From positions 16,678 to 26,234 of the forward strand of contig DXMX01000022.1 in NCBI GenBank assembly GCA_019413955.1: DNA of 9,557 bases. The letters run 5' to 3'. A program made the translations under genes and the position numbers. Under the pieces are notes generated by a model. That model was given only the letters and a program-made list of their open reading frames with translations, was not told the DNA's origin and ran no database searches. The DNA is from Collinsella sp. (GTDB lineage Bacteria > Actinomycetota > Coriobacteriia > Coriobacteriales > Coriobacteriaceae). Shown piece by piece: positions 1 to 6,689 of this stretch (positions are counted from its first letter, which is position 1; every line of letters starts with the position of its first letter).

Positions 1-1
1 C

Positions 2-1342
2 TGTGGTCGCGTGGTGGCCCAGGCGCCGTGTTTTGAGGAGAGCCTGCTGGTTCAGGAGATTCAGCGCGGCGTGATGCTCGATGCCCTGGAAGATCACGAA
101 CTGCCCGAGTTCCGTTCCGAGGAGTGGCTGTGGCAGGCGCTGGTGCTCGCCGTGCGCGACAACGCCCGAGCCCACGGTGCGTCGCGTGCTGTGGTGGCGC
201 TCGAGGGCGACTTGCCGTCGTCCCTGCTGGCGGCGCTGACCGTCGACGCTCTGGGCCCGCGTAATGTGATTGGCCTGGTGCTGGGGCGCAACCGTATCTT
301 TACGCCGGCGCAGGAAGAGGCCGAGGCTGCCCGCTGTGCCGCCGTCCGCGCCATCGCCGAGCGTCTGCACATTCGCACCGTCGAGCGCGATGCACCGGAT
401 GCGGCGCGTGTGCTCGATCGCGACGTGTCGGCGGGCGATGCCGAGCGTCTGCGCTCGCGCACGCTGGGCCTCATGCTGGAGGACACGGCGCTCGAGCTGG
501 GTGCGATGGCGCTGAGCCCGCTGTCCAAAACCGAGTACGCGCTGGCGGCGCCGGCGCTTTGCGGCGGCTACCAGGGCGATTACGCGCCCTTTGGCGATGT
601 GTACCTGTCGGCGCTTGAGTTTGTGGCGCGTGTGCGCAACCGCACGTCTGCCGTGGTGCCCCAAGAGCTCGTGACGCTCAACGCGGTGGAAGATTGTATG
701 GAGCGAGTGCTGGCGCAGGCGCTCTCGACGCTCGACGGTCCGGTCGATATGCTCGACCGCGCGGCACAGCTGCTCGGCGGGCTTGAGCCGGGTGAGGTCG
801 ATGGCGCGCTCGAGGCGCACGTGGACCGCAATCGATCTTTCGACGACATCCCGATGGCCGCTGGCAAGCCTGAGGCCTGCTCGCTGCTGCTGATGCTCGT
901 GCGTCAGGGCGAGGCCGCCCGCCGCATGCTGCCGACGGCGCCGATCGTCTCGGCCCGTTCGTTTGTCGAGCGCGCCTGGCCGTACATGCTCGCGTGGTCC
1001 GACCTGGGGCTGAGCGGCAAGGAACGCATGACGGTCGATGCGCTGGCGCGCGCCGAGGTGAACCGCTTTGCCGACGAGGATACAAGCGAGCGCATGCGTG
1101 GCGAGATGATGGGCATATTGGGTGACCTGTTGGGTATTTCGCCCGAGCAGATGGAGGAGCTGCGCTCTGAGGACGGTCAGCGTCGTTTACACGAGGGAAT
1201 GAAAAAGTTCGAGGGCGAGGTTCAGGACGCCATTGATAAGATGATGGGCGGTCAGGGCGGCTCGCAAGGTAGTCCCCAGGGTGGCCCGATGCCGCACCCG
1301 CCAGTAGATCCGAGGCAGTTCCCCTTTTTCTCGCAGAACTAA
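2..1342 (+). CDS. NAD+ synthetase-like protein with degraded ATP site (5' partial)
   Basis: The reading frame runs off the left edge without a stop, so the true start lies outside the window; the first GTG is at 11. Numbering from that GTG, residues 7-18 resemble the last strand of a nitrilase-type glutaminase domain, and residues about 36-335 follow the ammonia-dependent synthetase domain of glutamine-dependent NadE. Matches include a VDALGPRNV stretch (78-86), GGYQGDYAPFGDVY (185-198) followed by RVRNR, and a late RQGEAARRMLPTAP segment like the NadE C-terminus. The family's SGGxDS pyrophosphatase loop reads EGDLPSS (65-71), and the TGNKSE motif reads PLSKTE (170-175), so key ATP-binding residues are missing. 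Beyond about 340 there is a predicted helical extension and then a G/Q/P-rich tail. I infer a pseudoenzyme, or a protein whose glutaminase half alone is active. Homology is fairly sure; function is not known. Confidence 0.75.
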   Translation, partial: CGRVVAQAPCFEESLLVQEIQRGVMLDALEDHELPEFRSEEWLWQALVLAVRDNARAHGASRAVVALEGDLPSSLLAALTVDALGPRNVIGLVLGRNRIFTPAQEEAEAARCAAVRAIAERLHIRTVERDAPDAARVLDRDVSAGDAERLRSRTLGLMLEDTALELGAMALSPLSKTEYALAAPALCGGYQGDYAPFGDVYLSALEFVARVRNRTSAVVPQELVTLNAVEDCMERVLAQALSTLDGPVDMLDRAAQLLGGLEPGEVDGALEAHVDRNRSFDDIPMAAGKPEACSLLLMLVRQGEAARRMLPTAPIVSARSFVERAWPYMLAWSDLGLSGKERMTVDALARAEVNRFADEDTSERMRGEMMGILGDLLGISPEQMEELRSEDGQRRLHEGMKKFEGEVQDAIDKMMGGQGGSQGSPQGGPMPHPPVDPRQFPFFSQN

Positions 1343-1401
1343 CTATGGGATAGGATTCGCTTCCAACCCCGATACTTCAACTAAGCATCTTGGTCCCGTT
1401 G

Positions 1402-1410
1402 TGTTATTCT
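1402..1410 (+). promoter_or_regulatory. Extended -10 promoter of ruvCAB
   Basis: TG at 1402-1403, one base, then TATTCT at 1405-1410 forms an extended -10 element (TGnTAnnnT). No good -35 hexamer is visible at 16-18 bp, which is tolerated when the TG is present. The promoter lies 70 nt before the ruvC start and directly abuts a LexA-type operator. Confidence 0.55.
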
Positions 1411-1424
1411 AGAACAGACGTTCG
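1411..1424 (+). promoter_or_regulatory. LexA (SOS) box upstream of ruvC
   Basis: The sequence AGAACAGACGTTCG fits the Gram-positive LexA/DinR consensus CGAACRNRYGTTYG at 13 of 14 positions, with only the first base differing. It contains the perfect half-sites GAAC and GTTC separated by four bases. It begins immediately after the -10 hexamer, so it would cover the transcription start, a normal place for repression. Control of ruv genes by LexA is known in several bacteria. Operation here is inferred from sequence and position. Confidence 0.7.
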
Positions 1425-1468
1425 TGAATGATGCGCGGGGCCTTGTCTTGCGCTGTGCTTGTGGCGAG

Positions 1469-1474
1469 GGGAGG
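1469..1474 (+). promoter_or_regulatory. Shine-Dalgarno site that sets the ruvC TTG start
   Basis: GGGAGG lies 5 nt before the TTG at 1480. An in-frame TTG further upstream at 1459 has no comparable site, and the RuvC family begins right at the catalytic GIDPG strand, so 1480 is preferred. Confidence 0.7.
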
Positions 1475-1479
1475 TCGGC

Positions 1480-2001
1480 TTGGTTATCTTGGGCATTGAC
1501 CCCGGTTTGGCTCATACGGGTTGGGGGATTATCGAGGAGCGGCGTGGCGAGGTTCGCTGCCGTGCCTATGGCTGCATCGAGACCAGTGCCGGAAGTCCGC
1601 TCGCGGTGCGCCTGTCGCATATCGCCCATGACCTTAAGGATGTCGTTGAGCGTTATCGACCCGACACGGCTGCTGTCGAGAGCATCTACTTTGGCGCCAA
1701 CGTTCGTTCGGCCATCCCCACGGCGCATGCCCGCGGTGCTGCACTCGTCGCACTTTCGGAATGCGCGCTCGAGATTGGCGAGTACACGCCCATGCAGATC
1801 AAACAGGCTGTGGTGGGCACTGGCGCCGCGGACAAGCGGCAGGTCGCCTACATGGTACGCACACTCACACAGCTCGATCACGACCCGCATCCCGACCATG
1901 CCGCCGATGCCCTGGCCTGCGCCATCTGCCACGTAAACCTCAGCCGCACCCGCGCCCTCACCGGTGGCGAGTTCTATCAACAGAGAGGAACCGGATACTG
2001 A
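1480..2001 (+). CDS. ruvC: Crossover junction endodeoxyribonuclease RuvC
   Basis: RuvC is the Holliday-junction resolvase. It is a dimeric, Mg2+-dependent RNase H-fold nuclease that nicks two opposing strands of a junction held by RuvAB. The TTG start gives 173 residues, the same length as the E. coli enzyme. The first acidic residue is D7 in ILGIDPG and the second is E67 in AAVESIYFGAN. The C-terminal pair lies in DHAADALA (139-146), probably H140 and D143, the His/Asp arrangement known from Thermus RuvC rather than the Asp/Asp of E. coli. This is the first gene of ruvC-ruvA-ruvB; its TGA overlaps the ruvA ATG by one base, implying translational coupling. A LexA box and an extended -10 lie upstream. 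The family call is very secure; the TTG start is well supported by its Shine-Dalgarno site. Confidence 0.96.
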   Translation: MVILGIDPGLAHTGWGIIEERRGEVRCRAYGCIETSAGSPLAVRLSHIAHDLKDVVERYRPDTAAVESIYFGANVRSAIPTAHARGAALVALSECALEIGEYTPMQIKQAVVGTGAADKRQVAYMVRTLTQLDHDPHPDHAADALACAICHVNLSRTRALTGGEFYQQRGTGY

Positions 2002-2621
2002 TGATTTCCCAGCTCCACGGAACGCTTGTCGAGGCCACGATGAGCTCTGCTGTCGTCGATGTGTCGGGCGTTGGCTTTGAGCTCGGCATCTCGGGCAGCA
2101 CTGCGGCCACGTTGCCGACGCCCGGTGGCGAGGTCTGCCTCTACACGCGTATGCAGGTGCGCGAGGACGCCATGACACTTTTCGGTTTTTCCTCAAAGGA
2201 TGAGCGCATGATGTTCGACCGGCTCGTGTCCGTTTCGGGCGTTGGCCCGCGCCTGGCGCTTGCCGTGCTTTCCACCTATACCGTGGGGCAGCTGTATTCG
2301 CTGGTGATGGCCGAGGACGACAAGGGCATGGCCAAGGTACCCGGTGTGGGCAAAAAGACAGCTCAGCGCCTGATCCTGGAACTCAAGATCACCTTTGCCA
2401 AGGATAAGGGCTTTGTGCCGGTCGACGTGATTCCCGGACAGGTTGCGATGCCCGTGCCCGCTGCCGCTCCCTCGGTGATCGATGATGCCCGTGCGGCGCT
2501 CCTTTCCATGGGCTTTAGCCCGCAGGAGACCGATGTTGCCCTGAGCGGGTATGATGGGCAGAATATGCGTGTCGAGGATCTGCTCGGCGCGGCGCTTAAG
2601 CGACTTGGAATGGATGCGTGA
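2001..2621 (+). CDS. ruvA: Holliday junction branch migration protein RuvA
   Basis: RuvA forms a tetramer that clamps the four-way junction and loads the RuvB motor rings. The protein is 206 residues, the usual length. Residues 1-63 form the OB-fold domain. E55 and D56 sit in VREDAMTLFGF and match the acidic pin residues of E. coli RuvA that separate strands at the crossover. Two helix-hairpin-helix motifs follow: VSGVGPRLAL (78-87) and VPGVGKKTAQ (113-122). A flexible linker at about 140-157 leads to the C-terminal domain III (about 158-206, with ARAALLSMGFS) that contacts RuvB. The ATG overlaps the ruvC stop, and AGAGAGGAA 10 nt upstream serves as ribosome binding site. The stop overlaps the ruvB ATG in the same way. 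There is nothing unusual in the sequence. Confidence 0.97.
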   Translation: MISQLHGTLVEATMSSAVVDVSGVGFELGISGSTAATLPTPGGEVCLYTRMQVREDAMTLFGFSSKDERMMFDRLVSVSGVGPRLALAVLSTYTVGQLYSLVMAEDDKGMAKVPGVGKKTAQRLILELKITFAKDKGFVPVDVIPGQVAMPVPAAAPSVIDDARAALLSMGFSPQETDVALSGYDGQNMRVEDLLGAALKRLGMDA

Positions 2622-3688
2622 TGTGGGAAGCCGATGACTCTCAGGACTTGTGGGCGACGCCCGGTAACTCGCCGGCGGCATCCATGGCGCACGGCGAGCG
2701 CATGGTGGGCTCGGAGCTGACGGCCGAGGATCTTGATGTCGACCGCACTTTGCGCCCTCAGCGCCTGGACGATTACTGCGGCCAGGAGCACATCAAGCAG
2801 AGCCTGCGCGTGTTGATCGAAGCGGCGCAGAGCCGTGGCGAGACGCTCGACCACGTGATCTTCTCGGGTCCTCCGGGCCTGGGCAAGACCACGCTGGCCA
2901 CCGTTATCGCCAACGAGCTGGGCGCTCAGATCAAGACCACGAGTGGCCCTGCCATCGCGCGCACGGGCGACCTGGCGGCCATCCTTACTAACTTGCAGCC
3001 GGGCGATGTGCTGTTTATCGACGAGATCCACCGCCTCAACCGTTCGGTCGAGGAGGTCCTGTACCCCGCGATGGAGGACTTTGCCCTCGATATCGTGATT
3101 GGCAAGGGTCCGGCGGCGCGCTCGATTCGCCTGGATATCCCCAAGTTTACGCTGGTGGCGGCAACGACCCGCTCAGGCATGTTGACCGGCCCGTTGCGCG
3201 ACCGCTTTGGCATTTCATATCGCCTGGATTACTACACGGTCGAGGAGCTCGCGCAGATTGTGACGCGCTCGGCGACTATCCTGGGCGTGACGATCGACCA
3301 TCCCAGTGCACTCGAGATCGGCTCGCGTTCGCGCGGCACGCCACGTCTTGCCAACCGTCTGCTCAAGCGCGTGCGCGATTACGCACAGGTGCGCGGCAAC
3401 GGCCCCATCGAGCTCGATATCTGTCGCCAGGCGCTCGAGTTCTTCGAGATCGACGAGCTCGGTCTGGACTGGATGGATATTCGCATTTTGGAGACGCTCG
3501 CCAAGACGTTCTCCGGTCGCGCCGTGGGACTTACGACCCTTGCCAGCGCGGTGGGCGAGGACCCGGGCACGCTCGAGGATGTCTATGAGCCCTATTTGCT
3601 GCAGTGCGGATTGATGATTCGTACGCCGCAGGGCCGTCAGGCAACCCTCCGCACCTTTGAGCACCTGGGGATTGAACCTACCGTTTAG
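2621..3688 (+). CDS. ruvB: Holliday junction branch migration ATPase RuvB
   Basis: RuvB is the AAA+ hexameric motor that pumps duplex DNA through the RuvA-bound junction. With the ATG at 2621 the protein has 355 residues, somewhat longer than E. coli RuvB (336) because of an acidic, low-complexity N-terminal extension of roughly 15-20 residues. Visible motifs are Walker A GPPGLGKTT (83-91), Walker B LFIDEIH (131-137), sensor 1 ATTRSG (181-186), the arginine-finger segment LRDRFG (192-197) and sensor 2 GTPRLANR (239-246). A winged-helix DNA-binding domain occupies about 290-355, with the typical IRTPQGR turn (333-339). An in-frame GTG directly precedes the ATG, but the TGATG coupling with ruvA favours the ATG. 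The Shine-Dalgarno match (GGAATGGA) is weak, consistent with reliance on coupling. No terminator is visible after the stop. Confidence 0.97.
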   Translation: MWEADDSQDLWATPGNSPAASMAHGERMVGSELTAEDLDVDRTLRPQRLDDYCGQEHIKQSLRVLIEAAQSRGETLDHVIFSGPPGLGKTTLATVIANELGAQIKTTSGPAIARTGDLAAILTNLQPGDVLFIDEIHRLNRSVEEVLYPAMEDFALDIVIGKGPAARSIRLDIPKFTLVAATTRSGMLTGPLRDRFGISYRLDYYTVEELAQIVTRSATILGVTIDHPSALEIGSRSRGTPRLANRLLKRVRDYAQVRGNGPIELDICRQALEFFEIDELGLDWMDIRILETLAKTFSGRAVGLTTLASAVGEDPGTLEDVYEPYLLQCGLMIRTPQGRQATLRTFEHLGIEPTV

Positions 3689-3783
3689 GGCGTTTTGTTT
3701 TGGCGGGCTGTTGGACTATCGCTGGGCATCGGGTAAACATATCGCCGTTCATCGGTTATGGGCGTTTTACTATTGCGCGCCCG

Positions 3784-3792
3784 TGCTATGCT
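3784..3792 (+). promoter_or_regulatory. Extended -10 promoter of fhs
   Basis: TG at 3784-3785, one base, then TATGCT at 3787-3792 forms an extended -10. The best -35-like hexamer is TTTACT at 3766-3771, with a short 15-bp spacer, so it is doubtful. The inferred start near 3799 leaves a leader of about 34 nt, too short for a riboswitch. The rest of the 3689-3832 gap holds nothing I can name. Confidence 0.5.
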
Positions 3793-3832
3793 GAATTGGT
3801 CTTTTTCTCATTCGGTAACGAAAGGACCGCCC

Positions 3833-5500
3833 ATGCCTACTGACATCGAAATCGCACGTTCTGTCACGCCGCTGCCTATTACCGAGGTGGCCAAGAACGC
3901 CGGCGTCGACGTTAAGCACCTTATTCCGTACGGCTTCGACAAGGCTAAGGTCGACTATTCACTGCTCAACGAGCCGACTGATCACCAGGCCAAGCTCGTC
4001 CTCGTGACCGCTATCAACCCAACGCCCGCGGGCGAGGGCAAGACCACCACGACCATTGGTCTGGCCGATGGCCTGCGTCGTCGCGGTATCAAGAGCGCCG
4101 TGGCCCTGCGTGAGCCTTCGCTCGGTCCCGTCTTTGGCGTCAAGGGCGGTGCCGCTGGCGGCGGTTGGGCCCAGGTCATTCCCATGGAGGACATCAACCT
4201 GCACTTTACCGGCGACTTCCATGCCATCGGTGCTGCCAACAACCTGCTGGCCGCCATGCTCGATAACCACATCCAGCAGGGCAATCAGCTCGGTATTGAC
4301 GTTAAGCGCATCACCTGGAAGCGCGTCGTCGACATGAACGACCGTCAGCTGCGCCATGTTATCGATGGCATTGGCGGTAAGGCCCAAGGTGTGCCGCGCG
4401 AGGACGGCTTCGACATCACCGTTGCCTCCGAGGTCATGGCAATCCTGTGCCTGTCTACGAGCATCAACGACCTCAAGGAACGCTTGGGTGAGATCGTCGT
4501 CGGCTATAGCTTTGCCGGCGAGCCCGTCCGTGCCCGCGACCTCAAGGCCCAGGGTGCCATGGCCGCGTTGCTTAAGGACGCGCTTAAGCCCAACCTGGTG
4601 CAAACGCTCGAGGGCACGCCCGCGTTTGTCCACGGCGGTCCCTTCGCCAACATTGCCCACGGCTGCAACTCTATTATGGCCACGCGTATGGCGATGCGCT
4701 TTGGCGATGTTGCCATTACCGAGGCCGGCTTCGGTGCCGATCTGGGTGCCGAGAAGTTCCTCGACATCAAGTGCCGCATGACGGGCGTTCGCCCCAGCGC
4801 CGTCGTGGTCGTCGCGACCGCTCGTGCGCTTAAGTACAACGGTGGCGTCGCCAAGGCCGACCTCAACGAGGAGAACCTCGAGGCACTCAAGGCTGGCATG
4901 CCCAACTTGCTGCGTCATGTCGACAACATCCAGAACGTTTATGGTCTGCCCTGCGTGGTCGCCATCAACCGCTTCCCGACGGACACCGAGGCTGAGCTTG
5001 CACTCATCGAGTCCGAGTGCCAGAAGCTCGGCGTCAACGTTAAGCTTTCCGAGGTCTGGGCCAAGGGCGGCGAGGGCGCGCTCGAGCTGGCCGATGAGGT
5101 CATGCGTCTGATTGAGCAGCCGAGCGAGCTCAAGTTTGCCTATGAGGACGGCGCTGATGTCGCTGATGCCCTCGAGGCCGTTGCCACCAAGGTCTACCGC
5201 GCCGACGGCGTTGACTTTACGCCGGCCGCCAAGCGCCAGCTCGCCGAGCTGCGCGAGAATGGCTTTGGCAACCTTCCGGTGTGCGTCGCCAAGACGCAGT
5301 ACAGCTTTAGCGACAACGCCAAGGCCCTGGGCGCTCCCGAGAACTTCCGCATCATGGTGCGTGAGCTCAAGGTTTCCGCCGGTGCCCACTTTGTGGTCGC
5401 ACTGACTGGCAGCGTTCTGACCATGCCGGGTCTGCCCAAGGTGCCCGCGGCCGAAAACATCGACGTCGACAACGACGGCAACATCACCGGCCTGTTCTAA
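3833..5500 (+). CDS. fhs: Formate--tetrahydrofolate ligase
   Basis: Fhs (10-formyltetrahydrofolate synthetase) joins formate to tetrahydrofolate using ATP. It supplies one-carbon units for purines and formyl-Met and, in acetogens, the methyl branch of the Wood-Ljungdahl pathway. From the ATG at 3833 the protein has 555 residues, standard for the family. An in-frame ATG at 3758 exists, but 3833 follows GAAAGGA by 6 nt and matches the usual N-terminus. The P-loop is TPAGEGKTT (64-72). Family signatures are GGGWAQVIPMEDINLHFTGD (109-128) and HGGPFANIAHG (267-277). No other folate or Wood-Ljungdahl gene lies nearby, so a role in purine and one-carbon supply is the modest inference. The gene has its own promoter and terminator and so appears monocistronic. 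Codon choice is strongly biased to C-ending codons, as expected for a well-expressed gene. Confidence 0.97.
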   Translation: MPTDIEIARSVTPLPITEVAKNAGVDVKHLIPYGFDKAKVDYSLLNEPTDHQAKLVLVTAINPTPAGEGKTTTTIGLADGLRRRGIKSAVALREPSLGPVFGVKGGAAGGGWAQVIPMEDINLHFTGDFHAIGAANNLLAAMLDNHIQQGNQLGIDVKRITWKRVVDMNDRQLRHVIDGIGGKAQGVPREDGFDITVASEVMAILCLSTSINDLKERLGEIVVGYSFAGEPVRARDLKAQGAMAALLKDALKPNLVQTLEGTPAFVHGGPFANIAHGCNSIMATRMAMRFGDVAITEAGFGADLGAEKFLDIKCRMTGVRPSAVVVVATARALKYNGGVAKADLNEENLEALKAGMPNLLRHVDNIQNVYGLPCVVAINRFPTDTEAELALIESECQKLGVNVKLSEVWAKGGEGALELADEVMRLIEQPSELKFAYEDGADVADALEAVATKVYRADGVDFTPAAKRQLAELRENGFGNLPVCVAKTQYSFSDNAKALGAPENFRIMVRELKVSAGAHFVVALTGSVLTMPGLPKVPAAENIDVDNDGNITGLF

Positions 5501-5525
5501 GTCTGCTGTCCATAGCTGCTTCTCC

Positions 5526-5561
5526 GCCCCGCCGTGCCCACAAGGCCCGGCGGGGCTTTTT
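5526..5561 (+). terminator. Intrinsic terminator of fhs
   Basis: GCCCCGCCG (5526-5534) pairs perfectly with CGGCGGGGC (5548-5556) to form a 9-bp GC stem, with a partly self-pairing 13-nt loop, followed directly by five T. It starts 25 nt after the fhs stop. Confidence 0.92.
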
Positions 5562-5625
5562 GATCCTTAGGCCCGCGCATGTCTTGTAGATACCGACGGA
5601 CTCTGCCCATCATGGGCTTTTGCGC

Positions 5626-5634
5626 TGGTAGAAT
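5626..5634 (+). promoter_or_regulatory. Extended -10 promoter of the membrane-protein gene
   Basis: TG at 5626-5627, one base, then TAGAAT (5629-5634, five of six to TATAAT) is the third extended -10 in this window. No -35 hexamer is convincing. It lies 45 nt before the ATG and downstream of the fhs terminator. Confidence 0.55.
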
Positions 5635-5679
5635 GCATGGATAACTTGATGCTTACAGGCGACGGAAAGGAATCGTTGC

Positions 5680-6669
5680 ATGGATCAGGACAAGACAACC
5701 GTGATGGGCGGCTACGGTTCCGCGCAGGCTGGCGATAGCGCCGATGCGACCCGCGTTGTTCCCAACCCCGGTTATGTCGACCCCGCCGCGACGCAGCCTT
5801 CTGCCGAGCCCACACGAGTTATGGGCTATGGCGACGCGGCGCAGGACCCTTACGCTGCATCTTTGCAAAGCCCCTATGGCAACGCGGCGGCAGACCCGTT
5901 TGATTACGCGCCGCAGGATTCTTATGCCGCCTCGACGCCGAATCCCTATGATGACCTGCCGCAGAATCCCATTCCGCAGCCTCAGCAGACGACGTATATG
6001 CCTCGCACGGCGCAGCCTCGCTACGAGTCGCGCGAGCCGTATCGCGAGTACCCCAAGTCGATTCCGCAATATGGCGAGGACGAGGAAGAGACGCCGTCGC
6101 GTTCGTCGAGCGTGATTAAGAAGATCCTCATCGTGCTGGCGATCTTCTTTGCGCTGTCGGTTGTGTTTGCCATCGTGTCGGGCATGCTCAACAAGCGAGG
6201 GAGTTCAACGGCCGATACCGCTGCCGAGCAAACCGAGTCCGCCTCGTCTAGCACCGTCGATCTGAGTGATATCCCGGGGCAGTACTGGTCCAACGCCAAG
6301 AAGATCCTCAAGTCGCGCGGCGCCGATCTTTCGAATGCCGTGGTCCTGACTGATGATGGCTCAACGCCCGTCGTCGATGCCAACTGGGTCGTTACTTCTG
6401 CCTACTATAACGACAACGGCAACCTCGAAATTCAACTCACGCACAAGAACAGTTCGGGCAACTCGTCCGACGGCCAAAGCGGTACCGACAGCTCGAGCTC
6501 CAATACGCTGGAGGACTTGAGCAACAAGGCGCAGGAGTTGGGAGACAAGGCGCAAGAGCTGGGCGATACGGCACAAAATCTGGGCGATACCGCGCAGAAC
6601 TTGGGCGACATGGCGACGGATGCCTGGAACGCCCTACAAAACGGCATCTCGGGCGCGCAGGGAAACTAG
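5680..6669 (+). CDS. Single-pass membrane protein with disordered N-terminus and PASTA-like external region
   Basis: I do not recognise a named family. The ATG is preceded by GGAAAGGA with 8 nt spacing, and the protein has 329 residues. Residues 1-144 are disordered, rich in P, Q, Y, A and D, with repeated PY-type motifs (DPYAAS, SPYGNA, NPYDDL). They also hold three T-x-V-[MV] motifs: TTVM at 6-9, TRVV at 24-27 and TRVM at 45-48. One hydrophobic helix spans about 147-170, preceded by KK, giving a cytoplasmic N-terminus by the positive-inside rule. After a Ser/Thr-rich linker, residues about 193-256 (IPGQYWSNAKKILKSRG, then NWVVTSAYYN) resemble the PASTA fold found outside actinobacterial kinases and cell-wall proteins. 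A Ser-rich linker leads to a heptad-repeat tail (283-317). I infer a cell-envelope role, possibly as a substrate of a PknB-type kinase; no direct evidence is in the window. Confidence 0.85.
   Translation: MDQDKTTVMGGYGSAQAGDSADATRVVPNPGYVDPAATQPSAEPTRVMGYGDAAQDPYAASLQSPYGNAAADPFDYAPQDSYAASTPNPYDDLPQNPIPQPQQTTYMPRTAQPRYESREPYREYPKSIPQYGEDEEETPSRSSSVIKKILIVLAIFFALSVVFAIVSGMLNKRGSSTADTAAEQTESASSSTVDLSDIPGQYWSNAKKILKSRGADLSNAVVLTDDGSTPVVDANWVVTSAYYNDNGNLEIQLTHKNSSGNSSDGQSGTDSSSSNTLEDLSNKAQELGDKAQELGDTAQNLGDTAQNLGDMATDAWNALQNGISGAQGN
6526..6630 (+). repeat. Five in-frame 21-nt repeats encoding heptads
   Basis: Four clear units at 6526-6546, 6547-6567, 6568-6588 and 6589-6609 encode KAQELGD, KAQELGD, TAQNLGD and TAQNLGD. 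A diverged fifth at 6610-6630 encodes MATDAWN. The DNA copies differ at several third positions, so the array is not a very recent duplication. The heptads suggest an amphipathic or coiled-coil tail on the outer face of the membrane protein. Confidence 0.85.
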
Positions 6670-6689
6670 CTGTTAAGTGGGCTACAGCT
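6668..6689. repeat. Short inverted repeat between convergent genes
   Basis: AGCTGT (6668-6673) and ACAGCT (6684-6689) form a 6-bp stem with a 10-nt loop spanning the two stop codons, which are 12 nt apart. Read on the minus strand it is followed only by AGTTT, and on the plus strand by no T-run, so it is at best a weak terminator. Confidence 0.3.

Noticed and set aside
1381..2196. 271-codon minus-strand frame opposite ruvC
   Set aside because: It lies antisense to ruvC and part of ruvA, has low-complexity Arg/Ser-rich composition and crosses the LexA box and promoter; it is a shadow frame.
3758..3832. N-terminal extension of fhs from an upstream ATG
   Set aside because: It would place the extended -10 inside the coding region and adds residues not found in the family. 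The ATG at 3833 has a GAAAGGA site at the right distance.
3689..3832. THF riboswitch or regulatory repeats before fhs
   Set aside because: The inferred leader is too short for a riboswitch. The 9-nt direct repeat GGGCGTTTT (3688-3696 and 3760-3768) and two copies of CATCGG look like chance.
3959..5389. 476-codon open frame on the minus strand opposite fhs
   Set aside because: It is the exact antisense of a highly conserved gene. Long antisense frames arise in high-GC DNA with C-ending codons; it has no ribosome binding site and no recognisable domain.
6526..6630. CRISPR-like array
   Set aside because: The 21-nt units are contiguous with no spacers, and they lie in frame inside a coding region as protein heptads.
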